Assembly (NCBI GenBank): GCA_944320745.1
Contig: CALUIN010000001.1
Coordinates: forward strand, 108,650 to 172,649
Direction of reading: 5' to 3'
Source of the DNA: an uncultured Alloprevotella sp.
Lineage (GTDB): Bacteria; Bacteroidota; Bacteroidia; Bacteroidales; Bacteroidaceae
Length of the DNA: 64,000 nt
Positions 16,292 through 26,900 of the stretch are shown in pieces; position 1 is the first letter of the stretch; every line of letters begins with the position of its first letter. The notes below the pieces were generated by a model that was not told the DNA's origin, made no database searches, and saw only the letters and a list, made by a program, of their open reading frames with translations. The position numbers and the translations under genes were made by a program.

Positions 16292-18640
16292 TCACTTCAG
16301 GGGGAAGGGGTCATCCTGCACATATACTTTCACGGCGCGCACTGCCGCAGGTGCGCCGGCTTCGGCGCGGGGCAGGAGGCGCAGGCCGGTGACGGTCTGG
16401 CGGCGGCCCAGGTCGATAACCAGCGCGTGGGGATAGCGCGCGCCGCCGGCCGTGGCCCAGACGGTGGACTCCTGCAGGTCGTAGACTTTCTCAGCGGTGC
16501 AATTGCCGGGGGCGGTCTGCTCGCTATCGGCATAGACTACGCGCCAGTCCTGGCGAGGCAGCTCCTTGCCGTCGGGTCCGAGCAGACGCATTTCGGCAAT
16601 AGCGGCCTGGTCGCCGCCGTCGTGCGCGCTGAGGGCTTCCAGGCAGACGTAACGGCCGCTGACAGGCGTGGCGAACTGGGCCGTTTTCCACCCGCCGCCG
16701 GCGGGCAGTGCGCCTTCGTAAACGGCAGTCTGGGCGCTAAGCCTGAGGGTGTCGCCGGGCGCGCGGTGCGTGGGCGGCGTCTCGGCGTGCAGATCATCGA
16801 GTATGGGGCTTTCCAGCCCGGCCACCTCGGCACGCTTAGGACCGAGCAGGTCGAGGATCACGATTTCGTTGCGTCCCTCCTTGAGCCAGCAGCCGGGGAG
16901 GTAGAGCGTTTGCTGCGGCCCGATGCGCCAGAAGCGCCCGAGGGCGTGGCCGTTGACCCAGACCATGCCTTTGCCCCAGGTGCGCAGGTCGAGGAAGGTA
17001 TCGCCCGTGCGGTCAAGGGTGAAGGTGCCGCGATAGTAGGCGGGACCGGCGAGCTCGGCGCCGGGACGGAAGTCGTGGCGGGCGGCGAAGCGGGCGTCGG
17101 TGGGAAAACTGTAGACGCTCCAGCCCGTGAGTTCGCGGCGGCCATCATCGGTGAGGAGGCTGACGGAATGGGTGATGCCTTTGCGGTCGTGCACGGTGTA
17201 ATCGAAATTGACGCGCCCCATGGCTTCTACAAGCAGGTCGAGCTGCGTCCCCTCAGGCAGAGCGGGCAGGCGGAGCGTGGTCTCGCCGCGGCGGCGGTCC
17301 AGGCGACCTAAGAGCTTGCCGTCGGCATAGATTTGTGCCCAGTCGTGGGCCTCGTCCACGTGGAGGACGGTGCCGGCAGCGACGGCGGGCAGCGTGGTGC
17401 GGTAGAGGATGGTGCCCCAGCCCTGGCCGAACTGTTCCATGCTCTGTATTGAGTCGCTGCGGACTGGGCGCGGCAGGTTTTCAAATAGTGGTGCCACTTC
17501 TGTCAGCTGGAAGGCGGGTACGCTGATGACAGGCAGTGCGGCGGGCACGGGGCTGGCGGTCTGGCCGGAGTCAAGGTGCTCGAGCAGCATGGCGCGCAGC
17601 TCATGGTACTTGGGCGTGGCCTGGCCGGCTTCGTTGATGGGAGCATCGTAGTCGTAGGAGGAGCACATGGCAGAATAGGGCGGGCAGTTTGCCCCACCCC
17701 AATGGCCGAAAGTGGTACCGCCGTGGACCATGTAGAGCGAGAAGGAGATGCCGCGGTCAAGCATGTGGCGCAGTCCGTCGACCATCTGCCGGGCGCTGCG
17801 CGTCTCGTGGCGGCGTCCCCAGTGGTCGAACCAGCCGCTCCAGTACTCGCTGCACATGAGCGGCGTGTCGGGACGGACCTTCAGCAAGGGGGCGAACTGG
17901 GCGTCGATGTCGGCGCCGGTGCCGAAATTGAGCGTCCAGACCAGGTCGTCCAGCCCGCTGCGCTGGAACGTGGAGCTCCAGTCGCACTGGAAGAGGGGGA
18001 CGTCCGTGAAACCGGCCTCGCGGACCATGTCCCTGATGCTGGAGACGTAGGCCTTGTCATCGCCGTAAAGGCCATACTCGTTCTCCACCTGTACCATAAT
18101 GATGTTGCCGCCGCGGGTTATCTGCAGGTCGGCCAGCTCGCGGCCCAGCCGCTTCATATATTTGCCGGCCCGCTCGAGGAAGTAGGGGTCGCTCGTCCGC
18201 ACCTGCATGTCTTTCTTGCGGAGCAGCCACCAGGGCAGGCCGCCCATGTCCCACTCGGCGCAGGCGTAGGGGCCGGGGCGGACAATGACGTACATGCCTT
18301 CCTGCTGGGCGAGGCGGCAGAAGCGGGCTACATCGTGCTGCCCCTTGAAGTTGAACTTGTCGGGCTCGGGCTCATGGAAGTTCCAGAAGACGTAGATGCA
18401 GAGCGTGTTCATGCCTAACGCCTTGACCATGCGGATACGGTGGAGCCAATATGCCTCGGGGATGCGAGGATAGTGCACTTCGCCGGCTTTGATGATGAAA
18501 GGCTTGCCGTCGAGCAGGAATTGCCCCTTGCCCACGGCGAAACTGTGGGGCGCCGACTGGGCCGCGGCGACGGACGGCGCGGCCAGAAGGGCGAGCAGGC
18601 TGCACAGGGCAGCGATTTTCCAGAAGGTTTTCAATTTCAT
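16292..18640 (-). CDS. GH35 beta-galactosidase with C-terminal discoidin-like domain
   Basis: A 782-residue secreted enzyme (signal peptide about 1-28). The GH35 catalytic barrel starts with GKGQFLLDGKPFIIKAGEVHYPRIP. The acid/base is Glu188 in VQVENEYG and the nucleophile Glu265 in MCSEYWSGW. Beta-sandwich jelly-roll domains follow (about 400-620, including VWVNGHALGRFW). The last 150 residues look like an F5/8 type C (discoidin) carbohydrate-binding domain. It removes terminal beta-linked galactose, for example from mucin or N-glycan antennae. It is 27 bases downstream of the GH95-like gene in the same operon. Activity is well supported; the linkage preference is not known. Confidence 0.92.
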   Translation of the reverse strand: MKLKTFWKIAALCSLLALLAAPSVAAAQSAPHSFAVGKGQFLLDGKPFIIKAGEVHYPRIPEAYWLHRIRMVKALGMNTLCIYVFWNFHEPEPDKFNFKGQHDVARFCRLAQQEGMYVIVRPGPYACAEWDMGGLPWWLLRKKDMQVRTSDPYFLERAGKYMKRLGRELADLQITRGGNIIMVQVENEYGLYGDDKAYVSSIRDMVREAGFTDVPLFQCDWSSTFQRSGLDDLVWTLNFGTGADIDAQFAPLLKVRPDTPLMCSEYWSGWFDHWGRRHETRSARQMVDGLRHMLDRGISFSLYMVHGGTTFGHWGGANCPPYSAMCSSYDYDAPINEAGQATPKYHELRAMLLEHLDSGQTASPVPAALPVISVPAFQLTEVAPLFENLPRPVRSDSIQSMEQFGQGWGTILYRTTLPAVAAGTVLHVDEAHDWAQIYADGKLLGRLDRRRGETTLRLPALPEGTQLDLLVEAMGRVNFDYTVHDRKGITHSVSLLTDDGRRELTGWSVYSFPTDARFAARHDFRPGAELAGPAYYRGTFTLDRTGDTFLDLRTWGKGMVWVNGHALGRFWRIGPQQTLYLPGCWLKEGRNEIVILDLLGPKRAEVAGLESPILDDLHAETPPTHRAPGDTLRLSAQTAVYEGALPAGGGWKTAQFATPVSGRYVCLEALSAHDGGDQAAIAEMRLLGPDGKELPRQDWRVVYADSEQTAPGNCTAEKVYDLQESTVWATAGGARYPHALVIDLGRRQTVTGLRLLPRAEAGAPAAVRAVKVYVQDDPFPLK

Positions 18641-18667
18641 TGCGATGAGTAGTTTGGTTTTTTCGGA

Positions 18668-20995
18668 CTATTGCGGGCTGGGCCGGAAGGTGAAACGGGC
18701 TGTCGCGCCGGCTTTCAGCGGGAGCGTAATCAAGCCCCCGGCGACCCGGGCCCCACGGGCGGCGCCGGAAGCATCTCCGAGCGCATAGCCGGCCGGCACG
18801 ACGAGCCGCAGCGTGGCGTCGCGCTCGGCACGGACCGAGAGGGTGATGCCCTCGCCGCGCTTCAGACTGGCCGTCACGAGTAACGCGCCCTCGGCCCGGA
18901 GCGAGCGGAACGACACAGCGGGCCATGAGGACGGCACCGCGGGGAAGATGCGCAGCCGGCCGCCCTGGCTCTGGAGCAGCATCTCCTGCAAGCCGGCGGC
19001 GAAGGCGAAGTTTCCTTCCAGCGTAAACGGACGGTACGTGAAGAGGGACTTGCCGCTGCGCGTCTGGTCGCCGTTGGCGTGAAACGTATTGGGGAGGCAG
19101 AAGCACTCGGCAAAGGTGCGGAGCGCGCGGGCCGCTCCCTCGCCGTCGCGGGCCCGGGCCTTCAGGCAGGCCAGCCAGGCGTAGGAATAGCCCGTCCAAT
19201 AGGCGGGGCCGATGCTGTCCAGCTGGCGGATGGTGGACCGGATGACGCGCCGGCTGGCCTCGCCGCCGTCCATGTCCAGCAGCCCCAGGGGGTAGATGGC
19301 CATGGCGTGAGAGAAGTGGCGGTGCGACTGGGCGTAGGGATAGCCGGGGGCTACGGTCAGCGCGCCGGAGGCGGCAGTGTCGAGGTGAGGCAGCTGCGCC
19401 TCCAGGCCGCGCCAGCGGGCGGCCTCGGCGGAGCGGCCCAGCGCCTCGGCCATCTCGGCCGCCTCGCGCCAGGCGGAGTGTATCAGGGCCAAATCGAAAT
19501 TGGTCATTTCCTTAAACCAGGCCGCCGCGGAATTGTCGCCGTACTCCGGACTGGAGCTCAGGCGCAGGCGGCGCCGGCCGGTGCTGTCGGGGCGCGTCAT
19601 CTGCTCCAGGAAAGTCCCCACCTCGCGGGCAAAGGGATAAGCCCGCTGCGCCAGGAAACCGGCATCGCCGCTGTAGCGCCACTGCAAATAGAAATGGTGA
19701 AGCAGCCAGGCGGAAACGGTCTGCGACATGGCGTACTGAATCCAGCCGCCCATAGGCTCGCCCGTCAGTGTGCAGACGCCGGGAACGTTCAGCCCCGCCG
19801 CGCCAAAGTAGTCCTGCGTGTAGCGACGGTAGACCGGGCGCTGTCGCCAGAGCGTGTTCACATAGCCCTCGGCCTCGCGCAAATGGTTGGCGGCATAGGC
19901 CGGCCAATAACTGAGCTGCGTGTTCAGATCGTGGTGGTAGTCGCCCTTCCAAGGCGGCAGCCTGCCGTCGTCCGCGGTCCAGACGGACTGGAGGGAAATG
20001 GGGTAGGCATCGGCCCGCGCCGCGGCTCCGAACTTGTACATCTCGTTGTCATACTGCCGCTGCAGCAGGCTGTCCGGCAACGTCACGTCCGACGCGGCCC
20101 AGTATCCGTCCCAATAGCGGCAGTGCGAGCGGTAGTCGGCGCGCAGCCCGCGGCGCATGGCCGCCTCAACGACGCGGGCCGCCCGGTCGCCGGAGAGCGA
20201 GGAGGTGATGCTCCACGCGCCGGTCAGCGTCCGCCCGCGCCGCACGGTACGCACCTCGACGTCGTAACTGAATCCGCCCCACCCCTCCTGATGATAGCGC
20301 AGCGTGTCCGTACCATTATGTACGGAGCCCTGCCTGTAGCCCAGCCGTCCCAAGCTTTGTCCGTCTATGGAATTACCTCCTGCCCCGGCGCCAGCCGGCC
20401 CGTAACGGGGCGGGATAAGGACGGGGGCAAAGTCGGCCGGGACGCCTTCGAAGCGGAACCAGCCGACGGGCTCAGTGGCGTGGACAAAGGTCTGCAGACG
20501 TGCGCCGCCGCTCCACGTCACCTCGCAGAGTGCCTCGTGCAGGAAGAGGCGGACGCCCGTCGCCTGTCCCAGCCGCTCCGTGCCGTGAAACTCCAGCGCC
20601 GCACCGGGAATCTTCGACGGCGCGGGCTGTGCCTCGTAGGGCGCGTCGAATTTCCGCTGCACGCGGCCGTAGTCTCCGCCCTCGGCTTGGCGACACACCC
20701 AGTCGAAGCTGTATTCCGGTCCGCTCAGGCTGTCCATCGGGCGCAAGTCCCACAGGTCCGCGCGGTCCAGAGAGAAGCGCAGCACATCGCCCCGCTGCCA
20801 GACGAGCGCGCCCACCGTAGCATTGCCCAAGGGGATGCCTTCATCCCACGTCCGGGCCAGACGACCGAAACGCAGGTCCGTCTGGCCCGGCGTCGCATCC
20901 AGCCGGTCCGCCGAACGGCACGAAGCCGCCAGCAGCAGCGCCGCAATCCAAGCAGCGACGGCGAGCAGGCGATGGCGAAAAAAACTTTTATACAT
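18668..20995 (-). CDS. GH95-like alpha-L-fucosidase/galactosidase, lipoprotein
   Basis: A 775-residue protein with a lipoprotein signal (LLLAASC, lipid-modified Cys near 26). The N-terminal beta domain carries WDEGIPLGNATVGALVW, and the (alpha/alpha)6 part has YHHDLNTQLSYWPAYAANH, LRLSSSPEYGDNSAAAW and YPYAQSHRHFSHAMAIYPLG. These are characteristic of GH95 and its relatives, which cleave alpha-1,2-linked L-fucose (or L-galactose) from glycan ends by inversion. Family members use an Asn/Glu/Asp cluster in these blocks. The sequence is somewhat divergent (VGALVW rather than LGAMV), so related GH65-clan activities are possible. It is likely surface or periplasm-facing and cotranscribed with the flanking GH2 and GH35 genes. 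Confidence 0.78.
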   Translation of the reverse strand: MYKSFFRHRLLAVAAWIAALLLAASCRSADRLDATPGQTDLRFGRLARTWDEGIPLGNATVGALVWQRGDVLRFSLDRADLWDLRPMDSLSGPEYSFDWVCRQAEGGDYGRVQRKFDAPYEAQPAPSKIPGAALEFHGTERLGQATGVRLFLHEALCEVTWSGGARLQTFVHATEPVGWFRFEGVPADFAPVLIPPRYGPAGAGAGGNSIDGQSLGRLGYRQGSVHNGTDTLRYHQEGWGGFSYDVEVRTVRRGRTLTGAWSITSSLSGDRAARVVEAAMRRGLRADYRSHCRYWDGYWAASDVTLPDSLLQRQYDNEMYKFGAAARADAYPISLQSVWTADDGRLPPWKGDYHHDLNTQLSYWPAYAANHLREAEGYVNTLWRQRPVYRRYTQDYFGAAGLNVPGVCTLTGEPMGGWIQYAMSQTVSAWLLHHFYLQWRYSGDAGFLAQRAYPFAREVGTFLEQMTRPDSTGRRRLRLSSSPEYGDNSAAAWFKEMTNFDLALIHSAWREAAEMAEALGRSAEAARWRGLEAQLPHLDTAASGALTVAPGYPYAQSHRHFSHAMAIYPLGLLDMDGGEASRRVIRSTIRQLDSIGPAYWTGYSYAWLACLKARARDGEGAARALRTFAECFCLPNTFHANGDQTRSGKSLFTYRPFTLEGNFAFAAGLQEMLLQSQGGRLRIFPAVPSSWPAVSFRSLRAEGALLVTASLKRGEGITLSVRAERDATLRLVVPAGYALGDASGAARGARVAGGLITLPLKAGATARFTFRPSPQ

Positions 20996-21022
20996 TTCCC
21001 TTAAGTCTAAGAAAAGACACTA

Positions 21023-23812
21023 TCAACGGTTCAGCAATTGGCGCGTGGCGGCGTCTTCGGCTCCGTCGCCGCCCGCCTCGGTTTTCGGCGTGAATACGGC
21101 GTCCAGCTCGTAGGCGGCCACTTCGGCAGCGGGCTGGAAGTCCGGCGAGGCCACGTAGCGGCAGAGTGAATAGAGCAGCTGACGCGTAGCGGGGCGGCGG
21201 TCCAGGTCCGTCTCCACGTCGGCGCTGAGCACGAACAGCTGTCCCTCGCCCACTCGCGCCTCAAACGCCAGCCCGAGCTTCCGGTTCACCTCGTACGTGT
21301 CCACGCTTTGCACCACGGGCGTCAGTCCGCGCAGCGGCGTCAGGTCCACCGCTCGCCCGTAGTTCAGGATGTCCCACCACTGCCAGTCGGCGTAGTAGGA
21401 GGTGGGAAAGTCCTTCAGGGCAGGATGGCCGGCGCTGATGCGCGTGCCGACTATCATCGGGTCCCACTTGAACATGACAGGGTTCCAGAAGTGGCCGGCA
21501 AAGTGTGTGTCGCGGCCGGGCAGGCTCTTTCCGGCCAGAAAGAGCACCCGCTCCCCGCGTACCAGCCGGGCCCGGGCTTCGGCCCAGTCGCGCACGACGG
21601 CGGCCTGCGGCCCGCGCTGCCGGTCGGCGGGAGGATAAACCCAGATATTCCATTCATTGTGCAACGTCCCGAGCCGCGCATGGAGCGTCAGGCGACACGC
21701 CGAGTCGGACAGCGCGAGCGGTACGCGTATGCAGCCGATGCTGTCGACGCCGCCTCGCGCCAGCTTGCCGTGGCGCAGGCTGCCCTGCCACAGGGTGCGG
21801 CCCTTCTCGTCCGCAATGCGCCACTCCAAGCGGCCGCGCCCCAAGTCGGCCGGGCCGAACTGATAAAGGGAGAACTTTGCCGTGAGGTCCTCGCCCTGCA
21901 CGAACGCACGCTTCGGCAAGCGGGCCAGCAGCACCTGCGGGCCGCACCATTCGCGGAACTTTTCCGGGCGGACGAGCCCCTTGCTTTCCCAGAAGGCGTC
22001 CAGCAGGCCGACGAAGGCGCTGCCCTGGCCGGGGAAGTCCTGCAGGCCTAACAGCTGGAAACCGCCCGAACCGGACGAGCGGAGCAGCGCCTCCGTCACC
22101 TCCTTGTATTGCAGCACGGTGTGCGCACCGGTGGCCCGAAAGAAGTCGTCGGCCTGCCAGAGCATGCCGTGCTGCGCCAGGCGTTCCTGAAACACCTTGA
22201 AGTTGCGGGGCTCGAGCACGCCTTTATACTTCCCCATCTCCCGGAAGTTGGGATACATGCAGCGCTGCCCCGCCTCGTGGGCAATGACGGGTACGTCTAT
22301 CTGCGACTCCTTCGTCCGGTCCCAGTCCGTCGAGGGCTGGCCTTCGTAGACCGTGATCCAGCCTTTCTCCGTCACGTGCGACGCATAGTACTGGTCCGCC
22401 TTGACGTGCGTGCGCGCCGTAGAGGCGGAGTAGAGATGGCGGTCATCGTAGGCCCGCCCTTTGCGTATGAGGTCCTCGAGCACGGCAAAGTCTCCCTCGT
22501 TCTCGTTGCCGTTGCAGTAGAGCAGGAAAGAGGGGTGATGGCCGTATGCGTCGAGCAGACTGAACATTTCCTTTTCAAAAAAATCGCGGCGCGCAGGATA
22601 TTTCCCCACGTCCTTTATCCACATGGGCAGCTCCACCTGGAGGTAAAGGCCGGCGGCGTCGGCCGCGGCGAAGGCGGCCTCGGGCGGACACCAGGAATGG
22701 AAGCGGACGTGGTTGAAACCGTAGTCCTTGACCGTACGGAATATGCGTGCCCACGTGGCGGTGTCCGTCGCGGGATAGCCCGTCAAGGGGAAGACGGCGC
22801 AGTCCAGCACACCGCGCAGGTGGACGTCGCGCCCGTTGACGCGCACATGATGGCGGCCCTGCTCCACCTTGCGCATGCCGAACGTGCGGCGGATAGTGTC
22901 GGCCCCGGCGGCGGTGCGGAACACTGCCTCCAGGCGATAAAGCGACGGCGTGAACTCGTCCCACAGGCGCACCGGCCCCTTGATCCGCAGGGTATGGCGC
23001 ACGGCGGTGTCGGCCGCCGCCACGGGCGCCTGCGTCTGCGCCACGGTGCGCCCGTCCGTCAGGTCGGTCACCCGGAGCGCCAGCGTGCCGGCTGCGGCCG
23101 AGTCGGCAGCGGCCAGCCGCAGGCTGACGCGGACGTTCCCGCCGTCGGTGTCGGGATAGACGTCGGCCCGCGCGATATGGCGGCGCGGGCGGGCCGTCAG
23201 CTCCATGCGCCCGACGATGCCGTTCCAGTTTGTCTGCGTGTACTCCGTCGTCCCGTGCGTCCAGTGGTCCATCGGGTACTTCAGCCGGTTGTCCACGCAG
23301 ATGGTCAGCGTGTGCGTCCCCGGTGCCAGGTAGGGCGTCAGGCGGAAGCGGTTGGGCGTGGAAAGGCGCTCGCCCGTCCCGGCGGGCTGTCCGTCCACGT
23401 AGACCGCCGTGGCCCAGTGGCAACGCTCCAGCACGAGCTCCACCTCCATTCCTGCCCAGGCGGACGGGATGGTCACCTCCCGTTGGTACCAAGCCATGCC
23501 TACATATTCGTAACGCCGGCTCAGGCGGTCCACGTAGGCCGCCGCATTGGGCACACCCGCCCCGGCCTCATCCGTCGAGCCGGGCAGGCGTATGGAGCCG
23601 GCAAGCCGGGTCCGGTAAAGTTCAGACCCGGCCGTCATGCCAAAGCCTGAAGGGTCGAGCTGGAAACGCCACAACCCGGACAGGTCTATCCTCCTTCCGT
23701 CCGCCGCGGCGTGGGCCGCCGCAGCCGCCAGGAAAAGGGCTAAAGCCATCAGCCGGCGGCTCGTGCGGACGGCCCCGCGGCGGAGCGTCTCAGACAGGTG
23801 GTTGTGCTTCAT
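21023..23812 (-). CDS. GH2 family glycoside hydrolase (beta-galactosidase/glucuronidase type)
   Basis: A 929-residue secreted protein. After the signal peptide, DGRRIDLSGLWRFQLDPSG begins the jelly-roll sugar-binding domain, then an immunoglobulin-like domain, then the TIM barrel. The acid/base is Glu437 in CNGNENEG and the nucleophile is probably Glu513 in VIAHEAGQ. The C-terminal 300 residues form extra beta domains. GH2 members with this layout hydrolyse beta-galactosides, beta-mannosides or beta-glucuronides, and the exact sugar cannot be given here. It lies 27 bases before the GH95-like gene and 129 bases after the first GH2 gene of the operon, with repeat locus C between the two GH2 genes. 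Confidence 0.87.
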   Translation of the reverse strand: MKHNHLSETLRRGAVRTSRRLMALALFLAAAAAHAAADGRRIDLSGLWRFQLDPSGFGMTAGSELYRTRLAGSIRLPGSTDEAGAGVPNAAAYVDRLSRRYEYVGMAWYQREVTIPSAWAGMEVELVLERCHWATAVYVDGQPAGTGERLSTPNRFRLTPYLAPGTHTLTICVDNRLKYPMDHWTHGTTEYTQTNWNGIVGRMELTARPRRHIARADVYPDTDGGNVRVSLRLAAADSAAAGTLALRVTDLTDGRTVAQTQAPVAAADTAVRHTLRIKGPVRLWDEFTPSLYRLEAVFRTAAGADTIRRTFGMRKVEQGRHHVRVNGRDVHLRGVLDCAVFPLTGYPATDTATWARIFRTVKDYGFNHVRFHSWCPPEAAFAAADAAGLYLQVELPMWIKDVGKYPARRDFFEKEMFSLLDAYGHHPSFLLYCNGNENEGDFAVLEDLIRKGRAYDDRHLYSASTARTHVKADQYYASHVTEKGWITVYEGQPSTDWDRTKESQIDVPVIAHEAGQRCMYPNFREMGKYKGVLEPRNFKVFQERLAQHGMLWQADDFFRATGAHTVLQYKEVTEALLRSSGSGGFQLLGLQDFPGQGSAFVGLLDAFWESKGLVRPEKFREWCGPQVLLARLPKRAFVQGEDLTAKFSLYQFGPADLGRGRLEWRIADEKGRTLWQGSLRHGKLARGGVDSIGCIRVPLALSDSACRLTLHARLGTLHNEWNIWVYPPADRQRGPQAAVVRDWAEARARLVRGERVLFLAGKSLPGRDTHFAGHFWNPVMFKWDPMIVGTRISAGHPALKDFPTSYYADWQWWDILNYGRAVDLTPLRGLTPVVQSVDTYEVNRKLGLAFEARVGEGQLFVLSADVETDLDRRPATRQLLYSLCRYVASPDFQPAAEVAAYELDAVFTPKTEAGGDGAEDAATRQLLNR

Positions 23813-23859
23813 TTCTTATATCTTTTTTCCTGTTGAAATCTTTCTTTCCTTCTGCCCCG

Positions 23860-23943
23860 CCTACCCGCGTAGCAACGGGGCTTAGGCGCGTGGCGACGGG
23901 GCTTAGCCCAGTTACGACGGGACTTAGGCGCGTGGCGACGGTC
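23860..23943 (-). repeat. 21-bp CTTAGCCCCGT-type intergenic repeat, locus C (about 4 units, inverse)
   Basis: Four units in inverse orientation (ACGGGGCTTAG at 23876 and 23897, ACGGGACTTAG at 23918, exactly 21 bases apart) fill the gap between the two GH2 genes, ending at the stop of the upstream one. Confidence 0.88.
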
Positions 23944-26900
23944 ACCAGCCGCCTCCGCCCGGAACGGCAGGCGACAGCTGCAGGTCAATGCGCCCGTAGC
24001 AGGGCAAGGCCTCGAGCAGCTTGCAATAATTGCCCCACGCTATCTCGGGATAGTCCCAGCGGTTGTCCGCATGGAGCGTGAGGTTGCCGCGGGCATCCTG
24101 GCCCAGGCGGCAAGCCACGTCGCCGCCAGCCGAGACGACGGAGAGACTGCCCGCCGCCTCCGCCGCGCCGGCCGCAGCGAGGGTATAGACGTAAACGTTT
24201 TCCTTCATGGCCTTGGCCGCCTGCGTGAGGGGGCGGGAACAGGGCGCACCCGCGTCGGACCAATAATAATAGTTGCGCGTATCGAGCGCCCACGGACCGT
24301 CCGGGCGCTGGCCGTAGGCGGGCTCGTCCGCACGGTAAAGCGGCACGCGGCCCTCGTTGCCGGACAAGGCGTCGGCCGGGTAGCAATCCCAATAGCCGGC
24401 GCGCTGCCAGGCCAGGCTGTCGAACCCGGAGGGCAGATAAAAGGACAGACCGCTCTCGCGCAAATAGCCGTTGGGCAGGCCATCGGTGACATAGCTTATG
24501 CTCAGAAGTCCATGGGGCGTAAGGGTGATGTCGTACTCGGTACGGACGGACCGATAGCTCCCGCTGAGCCTTACCAGCACGTCCGCGCCGCGCCGCTCGA
24601 GGCGGAACGCCTCCTTCCGCCAGTCGTCCGGGCAGACGGTGTAGTGGTCCGCCATCTTCCTCACCTCGGCGCCCGAGAGATGGTTCAGGTTGACGTAGGC
24701 GTTAAGGTACGGCCCTCCGGAGAGGAGCTGGCGGCCGCCGGCCGAAGCGCTGACCATGAGCCCCGTGCGCTTGTCGAACGTCACGGCGAAGTCCTTGCCG
24801 CTGACCGTGACGGCGCTGCCGGTCTCCGCGACGCTGAGACCGCCGCCCGCGACCTGGAGAGGACGCGCCAGCGGCCGGTGGCCCAGCCACAGGCAATAGG
24901 TGTCGATAAGGCTGCCGTCCGCCGCCCGGAAGTCTATGCGGAGCGAATCGCCGTCCGCCCACGCCTCGGCGGGAATCGTGAGCAGTCCCCGGCCGTGGGG
25001 CGGCGCCGGCGTCAGGACGACATGGCCCGTGCGGCCGGCGTAGGTGTAGACAGCGGAGATTTCGTCCAGGTCCGTGTGGTCGAAACGGTTACGGACGGAG
25101 AACCGGAGCGGCCCGCCGGGAGCGAATCCGACGACACGGGGCGCCTCGAGGCGCACGGGCGAATAGGCTTTCTTCGTGGCCCAGAACTCGGGCTTGCGCC
25201 GGCGCCATACGTCCACGATGCCCCACTCGCCATATCCCACGCAGTTGCCGCGGAAGCCTTCGGGCTTGGCCGTGTGGGCAAACTCTTTCCAGAAGGGTTC
25301 GCCCTCCTTCGGTTCAGGCAGCGCGAACGTTTCGTCCACGTAGCCCCAGATGGCGCCGCCCAGTCCGCCGCGGGCGTCGAAGAGGCGGCTCCACATCAGG
25401 TCGAGCGACTGCCCCCAGAACTCGCGGATGTTCGGGTCGGTGCGCAGCGTGGCGTAGGTGTAGCAGGGGGGATGCGCCCACTCGTCGAAAAGGGCGGGAA
25501 TGCCCTCACCCTGGAAGCCCTGCGTACGCTTGCCGTACTGCTGCAGGGTGCCGTCCACGCCGGGATAGTGCATGCTGAGGATGTCGTAGACGTGGTCCCC
25601 GGCGGGCACGGTGCCCGGATAACTGTATATCACCGGGCGGGTGCGGTCCGTAGCCCGCAGCCACTCGTTGCAGAGTTTCATGTTGCTGCCGTAAACGCTC
25701 TCGTTGCCCAGGCTCCAGAAGATGATGGAGGGATGGGAGCGGTAGGCCTTCACCATCTCCTGGCACTGGCCGAGATAGCGGTCCGCGAAAGTGCTGTCGT
25801 TCTCCGAGCTGCCCGGCGCGTAGTTCTTCTGCCGGTAAGTATTGACGAAGCAGACGGCCGTCTCGCACTCCACGTAAAGCCCGTAGCGGTCGCACCAGTC
25901 CAGAAAGGCCTCGCTCGGCGGATAGTGCGACGTGCGCACAAAGTTCATATTCGCTTCCTTGAACAGGCGGACGTCGAGGCTGTCCAGCCGCGCCGTCGTG
26001 GTGCGGCCCAGGCGCGGATGCATGTCGTGCCGGCAGGCGCCGCGCAGCTTCACGGGCCGGCCGTTGACCATCAGGCGGTCGCCTTCCACCCTTACTTCGC
26101 GGAAGCCCACGCGGCGGCTGAACGATGCCTGCTCGCGGCCGCTCTGTCGGAGCGTCAGGCTCAGCGTGTAGAGCCTGGGATGCTCGGCGTCCCACTTGGC
26201 GGGAGCCGTGACGGGAACCGTCAGCACGCCTCCGCCGCGCCGCAGCGGGAAACGGGTGGAGTCAAGGGAGACGGCGCGGCCCCAGGGATCCGTGAGCCGC
26301 AGCTCTGCCTCGGCTTCCCCGTCGCCGGAGTAGGTGAAGCCCACCCGCATCGTGGCATCGCGGTAGAGACTGTCCAGGTCCGTCTCCACGTAAACGTCGC
26401 TGATGCAGCTCTGCGGCAGGGCGAAGAGCGTCACACCCCGCAGGATGCCGCCTATGGGGTGGTGCGCGTAGCCCGAGGCGTAGGAAGGCTCGTCCAGGCG
26501 GTCTGTCACCTCGAGCCGGACCTCTGCCCGCCGGCCGGGGCGCACCCAGCGCGTCACGTCGGTCTCCCACCGCGTGAAGCCGCCGTGGTGCTCGCGGACA
26601 AAGTGCCCGTTCACCCAGAGCCGGGCATGGCTGTAGACGCCGTCGAACCGCAGGATGACGCGCTTGCCCGCAAAGTCGGCCGGTACGGTGAACGTCCGCT
26701 TATATTGGAACGGCACGTCGTGGCCTATGGCAAAGCCCTGCATGGCCGCCTCGCCCGGCACGCGGATACGCTGCCAGCGACTGCCGGGAGTGCGCTTGAA
26801 CCGCCACTCCCCGTCGAGAGAAATCACGGGACGCTCCACGCCCGCCACCGCTCTGGGCAGCGAGTAGCACGGATAGACTCCATCCGCAGCGACAGGCGCG